NCBI RefSeq assembly: GCF_029263665.1
Contig: NZ_JAJUFQ010000007.1
Span: forward strand, 124,001 to 188,000
Reading direction: 5' to 3'
DNA from: Halomonas sp.
GTDB taxonomy: Bacteria; Pseudomonadota; Gammaproteobacteria; Pseudomonadales; Halomonadaceae
Length of the DNA: 64,000 nucleotides
The notes under the pieces are model-generated. The model made no database searches, was not told the DNA's origin, and saw nothing but the letters and a program-made list of their open reading frames with translations. Position numbers and translations under genes: made by a program. Within the stretch, counting starts at the first letter, position 1, and each line of letters starts with the position of its first letter. Of the stretch, positions 52,117 through 62,000 are shown piece after piece.

Positions 52117-53463
52117 TCACCAGCCTGTCCAGGCGCGCAATGCCGAAATCGGGCGGCGCATCAGGTAATAGCCGAGACTGACCTCTTCACCATATACCTT
52201 GGCGGTACCATGCAATCCCAGGCGAGCATGTTCTGCCTGGTCTTCGATACTCGCCTCCAGGCGATAGGCTGCAATGCCATTATCGTCAGGCTGGGCCTGG
52301 TAGCTGGTATCTTCAATGCGGCCATGGATCGGGGTCAGTGGATAGGCGGTGAGAAACAGGGTCACTTCGCCGCCTGGTTCCAGAGAAATGGCATCCGCCA
52401 CGGCAAGCTGGATTTCCATCTTCGGCTGTTCGGGATCGGCCAGTTGCAGGATCCGCTCCCCCGTCGTCACAGGACGTCCCTGCCAATCGTCTTCGTCTCG
52501 ATAGACGGCAACCCCGGCACTGGGCGCAAGGACCAGGGCCCTCTCCAGCTCAGTTTCCACTCCTTTCAGTTCCGCACGACGCTGATCTCGCTGGCCCCGC
52601 AGTCGAGTGATTTCGGCCAGGCTGGCAGGGTCGTCGAAGGCCAGGCTGCCTGCGGCATCCAGTTCCGCTTCCGCGACCGCCAGTTGCTGACGCAGCACCT
52701 CCGCGCGGCTTTCCAGACTGGTCGTATCAAGCCGGAACAGGGGCGTGTCCGCGGCAACAGTCTGGTTGGGCCGTACCAGCATTTCTGCCACGACGCCATC
52801 CAATGGACTGGTGACGGCCATCGACTCACGAGAGATGATCTGGGCCGGAGCCAGGGCCGATTGGCGTACGGGAATGAACATGGCCGCCGCGATGGCAATG
52901 ATCACCAGCCATGCCAGGCGTCCAGCGGGCATGCGCCAAGCTGTCCTGCGCTTCGGCGTCATGGCCTGCCAGCAATAGGCCCAGGTGCTGGCAAGGCCGA
53001 GCATCTGCTCTCTCACCGCCTTGGGCGGCGGCTGATCGAGCAGGAACACCACGATCGCCAAGCGCTCACCATCCCTGCTGTGCAACGGCACGCACCACAG
53101 CACAGCGGGCCACCACTGTGCCCAGCCCTCGGCAATCTCGGGGGGCGGATCGACACTTTCGCGCAGCACGATACGCGGCGCAGGGCCCTCCAGCGTGGTA
53201 TCCAGCCAGCGTGTGGCACGCTTGAGCCAGCCAAGATAGGGGGTCTGCTCCTTGGGAGTGGCCAGCCCTGACACACAGGGCACTTCGGCACTTCCTGGCT
53301 TGGGCACCAACACCACAGCCTGACGGAAACGCAGTAGCGGGTAGGGGTCGTTGGCGATGGAGAACATCAGTGCCGCCAGGTTCTCCGCCGCCATGGCACG
53401 ATCACGCAACGCCAGCGCCAGCGCCGAGAGAGACGCAGGCACCGGCTGTTCCTGGGCACTCAT
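52117..53463 (-). CDS. GAF-like domain fused to HlyD adaptor
   Basis: This 448-residue protein has an N-terminal soluble region (about 1-165) resembling a GAF sensor, one TM helix near 185-205 (RLAWLVIIAIAAAMFIPV), and an HlyD-type periplasmic adaptor with VTSPLDGVVAEMLVRPNQTV, coiled-coil hairpin and a beta-barrel end. Topology puts the GAF-like part in the cytoplasm. Adaptors usually have a short N-terminus, so the sensor fusion is unusual. Gaps to its neighbours are 4 and 7 bp. Confidence 0.8.
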   Translation of the reverse strand: MSAQEQPVPASLSALALALRDRAMAAENLAALMFSIANDPYPLLRFRQAVVLVPKPGSAEVPCVSGLATPKEQTPYLGWLKRATRWLDTTLEGPAPRIVLRESVDPPPEIAEGWAQWWPAVLWCVPLHSRDGERLAIVVFLLDQPPPKAVREQMLGLASTWAYCWQAMTPKRRTAWRMPAGRLAWLVIIAIAAAMFIPVRQSALAPAQIISRESMAVTSPLDGVVAEMLVRPNQTVAADTPLFRLDTTSLESRAEVLRQQLAVAEAELDAAGSLAFDDPASLAEITRLRGQRDQRRAELKGVETELERALVLAPSAGVAVYRDEDDWQGRPVTTGERILQLADPEQPKMEIQLAVADAISLEPGGEVTLFLTAYPLTPIHGRIEDTSYQAQPDDNGIAAYRLEASIEDQAEHARLGLHGTAKVYGEEVSLGYYLMRRPISALRAWTGW

Positions 53464-53467
53464 GGCG

Positions 53468-54394
53468 TCACTCTTTTGTCGGTTCGGCGGGAGTCTGCGC
53501 CGCTGTCTCGAAACGCACCTGAGCGCTGCCCGTCATGCCCGGCCGCAGCTCCTCGTGCGAGGCATCAAGGGTCGCTTCCAGTGCCACGGTCTGCGCCACC
53601 GCATCAATGCGCGCGCTGATGGCGCTCAGTGTCGCGCCATAGTGCTGCTCGGTTTCATTGACCACGATGTCCAGTGGCTGACCAACCTGCAACCTGGGCA
53701 ACAGTACCGACGGAGCGTTGAGCCTGACCTTGAGCGCGCCATCCCCCACCAGATCGACAATCGGAGTACCTGACCCCATGGTCTGATACGACTTGACGTG
53801 GACCTTGGCGATACGCCCCGAGAAGGGAGCTTTCAGGGTGCATTGGTCACGTTCGACAGCGGCCAGGTTGAGCGCACTCTGGGCCTTTTCCACCTCTGCC
53901 TGAGCCAAGGCAACCTCATGATCCCCCACCGCATCCAGGCGGCGCAGGCTGCGCTTGGCATCATAGTTCAAACGTGCCACCGAAATTTCCGTATTGGCCG
54001 CATTGACCCTGGCCTGCTGAACCCGGCAATCGAAGCGTGCCAGCACATCACCTTCAGCAACGCTATCACCAAGTTCAACCGGTAGTTCTTCCAGCGTGCC
54101 TTCCATGCGGCTGGACAGCGTCGCCTCCTGTTGCGGCGCCAGAAGCATTCGCATGCGCAGCGCCTCAGGATTCTCCCGCACCTGCTCCATGCGCCGCTCC
54201 ATCTCAGGTGTCGGCTCTGGTACTTCGGCTTCCGCCTGTCCTGCCGTCTCGGTCTGAATCTGCATCCCTGCTGGTGCCTCGCCCAGTCTCTCCTGTGCCT
54301 GTACCGACAGTGATGCAGGCACCACCAGCAGCGCCAGCATGATCATGGCAGGAACCCTAAGCAACGATCGCTCAGATAACATGGCTTCCCCCAT
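53468..54394 (-). CDS. RND-type periplasmic adaptor (MFP)
   Basis: This 308-residue protein has a signal peptide or N-terminal anchor (MIMLALLVVPASLSVQA), a lipoyl-like part with LEELPVELGDSVAEGDVLA, a coiled-coil hairpin, LKAPFSGRIAKVHVK, and a beta-barrel with LRPGMTGSAQVRFE. It would link an inner-membrane component to the TolC-like channel. I chose ATG 54394 with GGAGAGG; ATG 54382 is nearly as good. It overlaps the end of the TolC gene. No RND pump gene is present. Confidence 0.82.
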   Translation of the reverse strand: MGEAMLSERSLLRVPAMIMLALLVVPASLSVQAQERLGEAPAGMQIQTETAGQAEAEVPEPTPEMERRMEQVRENPEALRMRMLLAPQQEATLSSRMEGTLEELPVELGDSVAEGDVLARFDCRVQQARVNAANTEISVARLNYDAKRSLRRLDAVGDHEVALAQAEVEKAQSALNLAAVERDQCTLKAPFSGRIAKVHVKSYQTMGSGTPIVDLVGDGALKVRLNAPSVLLPRLQVGQPLDIVVNETEQHYGATLSAISARIDAVAQTVALEATLDASHEELRPGMTGSAQVRFETAAQTPAEPTKE

Positions 54395-56018
54395 GCGCAT
54401 CCTCTCCTTCACCCTCTCCTGCATTCTGTCGTGGTAGTGGCGCGGCGGACGCTTGAGTGTTGCCCGTTGCCGGTTCGGAAGGTACGGGGGAAGAAACCGG
54501 TTGCAAGGCAGGAGGCGGCCCGGCAATGATGCCGTTCCTTTCATGGGCGCTCATCATGCGCTCAAGCTCACTGGCCAGGGTCTGGATGCTGTCATCGGCA
54601 ATGCTATCCGGCAGCACATCCAGGCCCACTGAATTGAACAACCGGCCCCAGGCCTCCTGGGCCCGTGAATAAGCTGCCTCACGCTGGTATTGCGAGAGCA
54701 GATAGCGACTCTGGGCGCGGATCACTTCCAGCTCGGAGCCGATCGACGTCGAGGCTGCAGCCTTGGCATAATCGAGCAGTTCCTCGTCGACCTGCAGGCT
54801 CTCGTCCGCGTAATCGAGTTCTTCCCTGGCCAGGTGATAGCGCAGTGCACCGACACGTACCTGAGTCAGCACAGCCATCGATAGCGCCGTACGGCGCAGG
54901 TCGTCCACATCACCCTGGGTTTCCTGGGCGTTGTTGAGATCCGGGTACTGCAACAACCGCAGCAGATTCAGCGACACATTGACCCCTGTCTGGGACCAGT
55001 CGTTGTTGTACAGGTAATCGTTGGAGTCATAGTAGAAGCCTGCGTTGACCGAAACATTGGGCCACAGGCGCAACTTGGCCGCTTCCAGGTCGTTCTGGTT
55101 GACCCGCTTGCGGTACCACTCTTCCATGATTTCAGGACGGTTCTCCAATGCCAGCTGTTCGAGCTGTTCGATGTTGGCCGGCTCCGGTGGCAATGTCGGT
55201 TCCGGTTCGTCGGCCAGCTCCAACCGGGTTCCCGGTGGTAGGGCCATCAACGCTGCCAACTCGGTCTTGGCCAGTTCGAGATCCTGACGACGCGCCGTCA
55301 GCAAAGTGGTCGAATCCAGCAAGGCGCGCTGATAGGACAAGATCTCCTGACGCGGCAGCAGCCCTTGCTGCTGGGCCTGGCGCGCCGCATCCAGCGCCAC
55401 TTCCGTACGCGCCAGCAGGATATCCAGCTGTGGAATCAGGCGCTGGGCGGCCAGCGCTCGCCAATAGGCATTGCGCACATCTCGCAGCACATTCTGCGCC
55501 ACCCGGCGACGGCGTTCCTCAGCCATCAGGATCTGGTCAGCCTTCTGCTGGTTTTCATAATAGGCAAGCCCGAAATCCAGCAGACTCCAGCTCAAGCCCA
55601 GACCGGCAGTGGTCTTGTAACGCTCTTCGGAGGTTGAAGGACGCAGACTTTCTTCACCATCCTCGATACCGATCGAGGTGCCGCCGGAGTCATTGCTGCG
55701 GTCGCTGTAACCCGCCTCGGCAATCAACTGCGGCAACAGTTCATGACGCGACACATCCCTCAAGTTCGCTGCCAGAGCGCTTTCCATCAGCTTCAGGCGA
55801 TAGTCGAGATTGTATTTCAGTGCCCGCGCCGCGGCCTCATAGAACGTCACCGGTTGATTCAGCGGTTCCTGTTCCTGGTACATATGGGCCTGGTCGCTGA
55901 TCGCCCGTTGTCGGACTTCCGATTGGCTGTACGGGTTCAGCTCAAGGCTGGAGCAGGCACTGAGTGTCATTGAGGCGACGACTGCCGCGCTGATCGTTGT
56001 CAGAGGAAAGCGAGCCAT
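54372..56018 (-). CDS. TolC-family outer-membrane lipoprotein
   Basis: This 548-residue outer-membrane efflux protein has a signal peptide with a lipobox (MARFPLTTISAAVVASMTLS then AC), a Gln/Glu-rich N-terminal region and repeated TolC-type helical blocks (ALAANLRDVSRHELLPQLIAEAG and the matching LEAAKLRLWPNVSVNAG half). It is the outer-membrane exit channel of the locus. ATG 56018 has an AAGGATAT site; ATG 56045, which overlaps the upstream stop, would give 9 extra residues. The C-terminus has a Pro/Ser/Gln-rich tail beyond the channel. Confidence 0.88.
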   Translation of the reverse strand: MARFPLTTISAAVVASMTLSACSSLELNPYSQSEVRQRAISDQAHMYQEQEPLNQPVTFYEAAARALKYNLDYRLKLMESALAANLRDVSRHELLPQLIAEAGYSDRSNDSGGTSIGIEDGEESLRPSTSEERYKTTAGLGLSWSLLDFGLAYYENQQKADQILMAEERRRRVAQNVLRDVRNAYWRALAAQRLIPQLDILLARTEVALDAARQAQQQGLLPRQEILSYQRALLDSTTLLTARRQDLELAKTELAALMALPPGTRLELADEPEPTLPPEPANIEQLEQLALENRPEIMEEWYRKRVNQNDLEAAKLRLWPNVSVNAGFYYDSNDYLYNNDWSQTGVNVSLNLLRLLQYPDLNNAQETQGDVDDLRRTALSMAVLTQVRVGALRYHLAREELDYADESLQVDEELLDYAKAAASTSIGSELEVIRAQSRYLLSQYQREAAYSRAQEAWGRLFNSVGLDVLPDSIADDSIQTLASELERMMSAHERNGIIAGPPPALQPVSSPVPSEPATGNTQASAAPLPRQNAGEGEGEDAHGGSHVI

Positions 56019-56041
56019 ACGATATCCTTGTCGCAATGGGG

Positions 56042-59000
56042 TCATGAATCCGACTCCCCAGGGAAGGGCACTGCATGCTGGGTGGCCGCCAGCAACTGCT
56101 GACGGAAGCTCGGTGCGATTGAGGCCACTGTGCCGGGCGTCGTTGTATCTGTCGTCGGTGTGGAATCCGGTGTGTTCGCATTGCCTACAACGCTATCGTC
56201 ACGGCCCTCCGAGCCGTCACTCAGAGCGGGAGGCCCATCGACCCAACGTGCGCCAGGCGGCAAGGCCGGGCGTCCGTCATTGGCTTGTGGAGTGGAAGGT
56301 GGAGCATTGTGCTGCGATGGTGCCTGCTGAGGGGCATCATCATGACTCAAGGTTCCCTCGAGCAGCGCATCTCGGGTTGGCGCATAAAGGGAAGGAGCAG
56401 GCAGCAGGCCATCGGCACTCAGCTCAGTGCGCCCATAGCGACCCAGCAGCAACAAGGTGTCCTGTTCGGCAAAGGCGCGACTGATCAGGACGCTATCGCG
56501 GACGAACTGCCCCTCCACCTGCCCCAATCCTTCTGCGAGAGAGAGCGATTGGATTTCGGGCAACGTCACCAGGCGCGGGTTGGCGCCATGGCTGAGACGC
56601 AGATAATTGGAGGCTTCCAGGTTACTGCTCTGGACCTCCGGGGTGACATACACGATAGGCTCGAAACCAAGATCACTGCCTGGCCCCGGTTGCAAGGGGG
56701 CGCGATCGAGAAAATGCGGCCCTATTTCACCTTTCACAGGGATGTAGGGCGCCGCTATATCCAGGGTGATGGTGAGATTCGCGGTGGCAGTGGCACCAGC
56801 CCTGTCAGTGATGCGGTAGACGAAGACGTCATCCAGAATGGCGCCGCGCCCGGCGGCCTGCAGCACTTCGCTGTTGGTCATATCGATGACGTACTCATAA
56901 CTGCCATCGGCATTGAGCAGCAGCGTGCCATAACGCCCATAGAGTGCCTGACCGGCTGCCGCTGTCTCGTCATCATCGAGCGGACGCACATCGACCACCT
57001 GCAACTGATCACCACCATCGACATCTCCGTCGTTGGGCAGCACGTTGCCGGTAGCCTGAGGTTCGGGAGTCTGATCGCTGGCGAAGTTGCTGTCGTCACG
57101 GGCGACCGGGTTGTCATTGGCACCCTGAATGACAATGGTCAGGCGGGCACTGGATGTGTCTCCTGCCGTGTCGCGCATCACATAGTCGAAGCGCTCGGTG
57201 AGCGTTTCGCCCGCCGTTCGCAGCGCCTGGACAGTCGGGTTGTCATTGTCGACTTCGTAACGGTAACTGCCGTCAGCGTTGATGATCAGCGTGCCGTAGC
57301 GACCCTGTAACGTCTGGCCAGCCAGTGCAGTGCTATTCCCCTGGCGGACACTGACCACGCTCTTGGTCTCGCCGTAGTCCGTACCATCGACATCGGTGTC
57401 ATTGTCGAGCACATTACCGCTCGGGTCGGTACCGGGGGTGCCATTGTCGATGCCGCCTGCCTCGACAGCGATGGTGCCATCGTCATTGGCCACCGGGGTA
57501 TCGTTGGTACCCTGGATGACGATGGTCAGCACCGCCTGAGACGTATCACCGGCGGTGTCACTGATGAGGTAATTAAAGTTCTCGGTGAGTGTCTGCCCCG
57601 CAGTACGCAGCGCCTGTACGTCGGGGTTGTCGTTATCGACCTCGTAACGATAGCTGCCGTCAGCATTAATGATCAGAGTGCCGTATTGCCCGGTCAGCGA
57701 CTGACCCGCCTGCACGCTGTCGGTACCCTGGCCGACGCTGACCACGGTAGTGGTTTCGCCGCGATTGGTGCCGTCGACATCCGAGTCGTTGTCGAGGACA
57801 TTGCCACTGGGATCGATGCCCGGCGTGCCATTGTCGGCGCCTCCAGCCTCGACTGCAGTGGCGGTATCATCGTTGGCCACTGGTGTATCGTTGGCGCCTT
57901 GAATGACGATGGTCAGACGTGCAGTTGATGTATCCCCGGCAGTATCGCGCATGACATAGTCGAAGCGCTCAGTCAGGGTCTGTCCCGCAGTGCGCAGGGC
58001 CTGCACGGCGGGGTTATCGTTGTCGACCTCATATTGATAGCTACCGTCATCATTGATGACCAGCGTACCGTAGCGGCCCTGGAGAGTCTGGCCGGCCAGG
58101 GCGCTATTGCCCCCTTGGCTGACACTGAGCACGGTTTTGGTTTCCCCGTAGTCAACGCCATCGACATCGGTATCGTTGTCGAGCACATTGCCGGTTGGGT
58201 CGACACCTGGCGTACCATTGTCGATGCCGCCTGCTTCGACAGCGGTGGTGCCATCGTCATTGGCCACCGGGGTGTCGTTGCGGCCATCAATGGTAATGGT
58301 CAGTTCTGCGCTGTCTTCAGCGCCCCAGCGATCATCGATGGTGTAGGTGAAGACATCCGTCAACGTCTGACCACTCTGGCGCAAGGCCTGAACGTCGGGG
58401 TTGTTATCGTCGACTTCGTAGGTGTAGCTGCCATCGCCATTGAGGATCAGACGTCCATATTCACCGTCAAGATACTCACCAACCACACCTTCGGTACCGG
58501 TGCCAGCGGCGTTTCCGGCACGGATGCCGATGACCTCAAGGTTGGGGCTATCATCGGGCGTCGGGCCGACGTCTGCATCGGGGTCTACATCGTTGTCCAG
58601 CACATTGCCAGTGGCATTCTCACCCGGGCTGGCATTGTCCAAACCGCCGGCTTCGATAGCCGAGCCGGCATCGTCACTGGCAACCGGCGTATCATTGCCG
58701 CCGCGAATGATCACTCGCAACTGGGCAGTATCAACGAGCCCTCCCTGGTCAACGGCTTCATAGGTGAAGTAGTCGTTGAGAAAATCGGTAGCATCCAGGG
58801 CGATAACATCGGGGTTGTTATTGTCGACTTCGTACAGATAACTGCCATCGGGGTTGATGGTCAGAGTGCCGTACTGGCCGATCAAGCTGATGCCTCCTGG
58901 CGGGATCGCTTGTAGCGGGTCGCCACTGGATTCTTCGCCAGCACGGGCAGCCCCTACCGACAGGCTATCGTTACCATCGACATCGGTATCGTTGGGTAAC

Positions 59001-62000
59001 ACATTGCCATCGGGGTTATTGCCGGTGCCGTTGGGGTTTTCGGCGACAGCGTAAGCCAGGTCGTTGTCGGCCACCGGCGCGTCCCAGGCACCTTCGATGG
59101 TCAGGGTCAGCTGTGCGATGTCTGTCGCGCCGACCGTATCCAGCATGCGGTAACTGAACGTCTCGGTCAGCGATTCCCCTGCGACCAATTGCTGTACCGC
59201 ATCAAGGCTGTTGTCGATGGTGTAGGTGAAGCTGCCATCGGCGTTGATGGTCAACGTGCCGTACTCACCGGCAATATCGGTACTCCCTGACACGCTAGTG
59301 AAGTCACCGCCATCTGCTTCGCTGCCGGTGCGAATGCCATTGACGGCCTTGGTGTCTCCGCTATCGACATCGGTGTCATTGTCGAGCACATTGCCGGTGC
59401 CATCCTGCCCGGGGGTTCCATTGTCGGTGCCACCAGCCTCGATGGCGGTGGCCTCATCATCGTTGGCGACCGGGGTGTCGTTGCGGCCCTCGATGGTGAT
59501 GGTCAGAACGGCCGTGGACGCCCCACCCAGTGGATCCACGGCGGTATAGGTGAACGTTTCACTCAGCTGATCGTCGGCCGTGCGCAGTGCCTGGACAGCG
59601 GGATTGTCATTGTCGAGGACATAGGTGTAGCTGCCATCGGCATTGAGTGTCAGCGTGCCATAGAGACCAACGAGGGACTCACCCGCGGCAGCGTCACCGC
59701 TAGCGTTGCCGTACTCACTGACTTCCAGTGTCTGGCCATCGACATCCGTATCGTTGTCTAGCACATTGCCGCTGGGATCAACGCCGGGCGTACCGTTGTC
59801 GATACCGCCCGCCTCGATGGCAGTGGCGTTGTCATCCACTGGAGCAGGCGGATCATTGGCGCCGGTAATAGTGACGACCAACTGGGCGAGGTCGGTATTG
59901 CCGTCGGTATCGACCAGTTGATAGGTAAAGGTCTCGGTGATGGTCTCACCGGCTGCCAGCGCCTGGACATCCGGGTTACTGCCATCGACATCGAACTGAT
60001 AGCTGCCATCCGGGTTGACGGTCAGGCTGCCATAGGTTCCGTCGATGCTGGTGCCGCCAGCGATGACGTCGATCAAAGTGCCACCTGCACCCTCTTCTCC
60101 CGGTCGGATACCGTTCACGGCCAGATTAGTATTGGGTCGGTCGATCGCATCGACATCGTCATCGATGCCATCCCCATCATCATCGGTGATCAGATTACCG
60201 GTCCCCGGCACGGCGGGCGTCTCGCCATCGGTGGATGGCGCCTGGGCGGTGGCCGAGTTGTCGGTGGCCACCGGGTTGTCCTGGCTGCCATCGATGGTGA
60301 TGGTCAGGGTGGCGATATCATCCAGGCCACCGGCATCCGTGACGATATAACTGAAGTCTTCGCTCAGGCTTTCGCCATCGGTCAGGCGCTGAACATCGGT
60401 GTTGTCGTTGTCGACCACATAGAGGTAACTACCATCGGCACCGATCGTCAGCGTGCCGTACTGCCCCGTGATGCTGGTGCCATCAGTAATGGAAGTCCCA
60501 CTGCTGACATCGGTGAAAGCCCCTTCCGCATCCTCGTTTCCACTACGAATACCGCTGACGGCCTGGGTCTCGCCGTATTCGTCCACATCACTGTCGTTGT
60601 CGAGGACATTGCCGCTGGCATCCTGCCCCCCAGAGCCATTGTTGACGCCACCGGCTTCGATAGCCGTCGCAGTATCATCTTCGGCCACCGGAGTGTCGTT
60701 GGCACCCTGAATGGTCACGGTAATACTGGCCTGGGACGTGGCACCTGCCAGGTCGGCCATCTCGTAGACAAAGCTCTCGCTCAACGTATCGCCGGACTGA
60801 CGCAACGCCTCGACCTCTGGGTTATCGTTGTCGACGATGTACTGAGCAAAACCATCACTGCCGATGATCAGGGTGCCGTATTCACCGACGATTTCCAGCG
60901 GCTGGCCGGGATTAGCACTCACTGCCTGCAGGTTGTCAGCATCAATACCGGCCTGAATCACACTCAGCACATCATCGTTGGTCGCGATATCCACATCGGT
61001 ATCGTTGTCGAGCACGAAGCCATTGGGATCGACACCCACCTGGTTGTTGTCAGTACCACCGGCTTCCACCGCAATGACCGAATCATCATTGGCAATGGGA
61101 TCGTCATTGACCGCATTGACGGTGATGCCCAGGGTGTCGACATCTTCCAGAGCATCATTCGGGTTCTGGCCGGGAATACCATCCCCCTGAGCCGCATCAG
61201 GATGGTCACCAAAACTGCCTTGATCGTTGGTGGTGATGGTCAGGGTGTCCTGGCCATTGAAGTTCAGGTTGCCCTGATAGGTAAGGTTGGACAGTGCGGT
61301 ATTGATCTGTGCCACCGTGCCGGTGATCACCAGCGTCGCCGTGCCATCGCCCTGAAGATCGGCACCACCCGCATCGTCGATGTTCAAGATGCCGCTCAGT
61401 ACTTCCAGCGTGACTTGCAAGGTGTCCGAATCATGAGCGTCCGGATCGGAGATCGACAGGCCGGTAATGTCGATGACGGTATCTTCGTCGCCTACGGCAG
61501 TGGCACTATCCACCCCCTCGTTGACCGGGGCATCGTTGAGTTGCACATAGCCGATATTCGCAGGGCTTTCGCTACCTTCGCCAAGGGTGACGGTGATATC
61601 GGCCAGGCTGCCATTGCCATAGGTACCGCCGTCGCTGTCGTAACGGGCACGCACATCACCTGCATCAACATCGCTGAATTCATCCGCGGCAGTGATGCGA
61701 TACAACCCCGTGGGCAGCACGCCAAACTGATACTGGCCATCGGCATCGGTCTCGATGGTGAACGTTAGATTGTCATCCGTCGTAGCGAAATCATTGTCGT
61801 TGCCCGCCCAGGTCAAAGTGACCGTCTGGCCGGCGAAAGCGGTTTCGTCCGCATCCTGAACGCCATTGGCATTGTTGGTGTCATCCCACAGGGTGCCTTC
61901 GATGATACCCAACCCGGCACCTTCGCTGAGGATATAGTCGTTGACGCCACCAGCGCCGTCACGACCATCTCGCTCGCCTTCTGCCGTGCCATCGGCCCCG

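Noticed and set aside
56740..61130. The 400-bp-period array as a possible CRISPR or transposon array
   Set aside because: The units are in-frame VCBS coding repeats; no spacer/repeat pattern and no cas genes.
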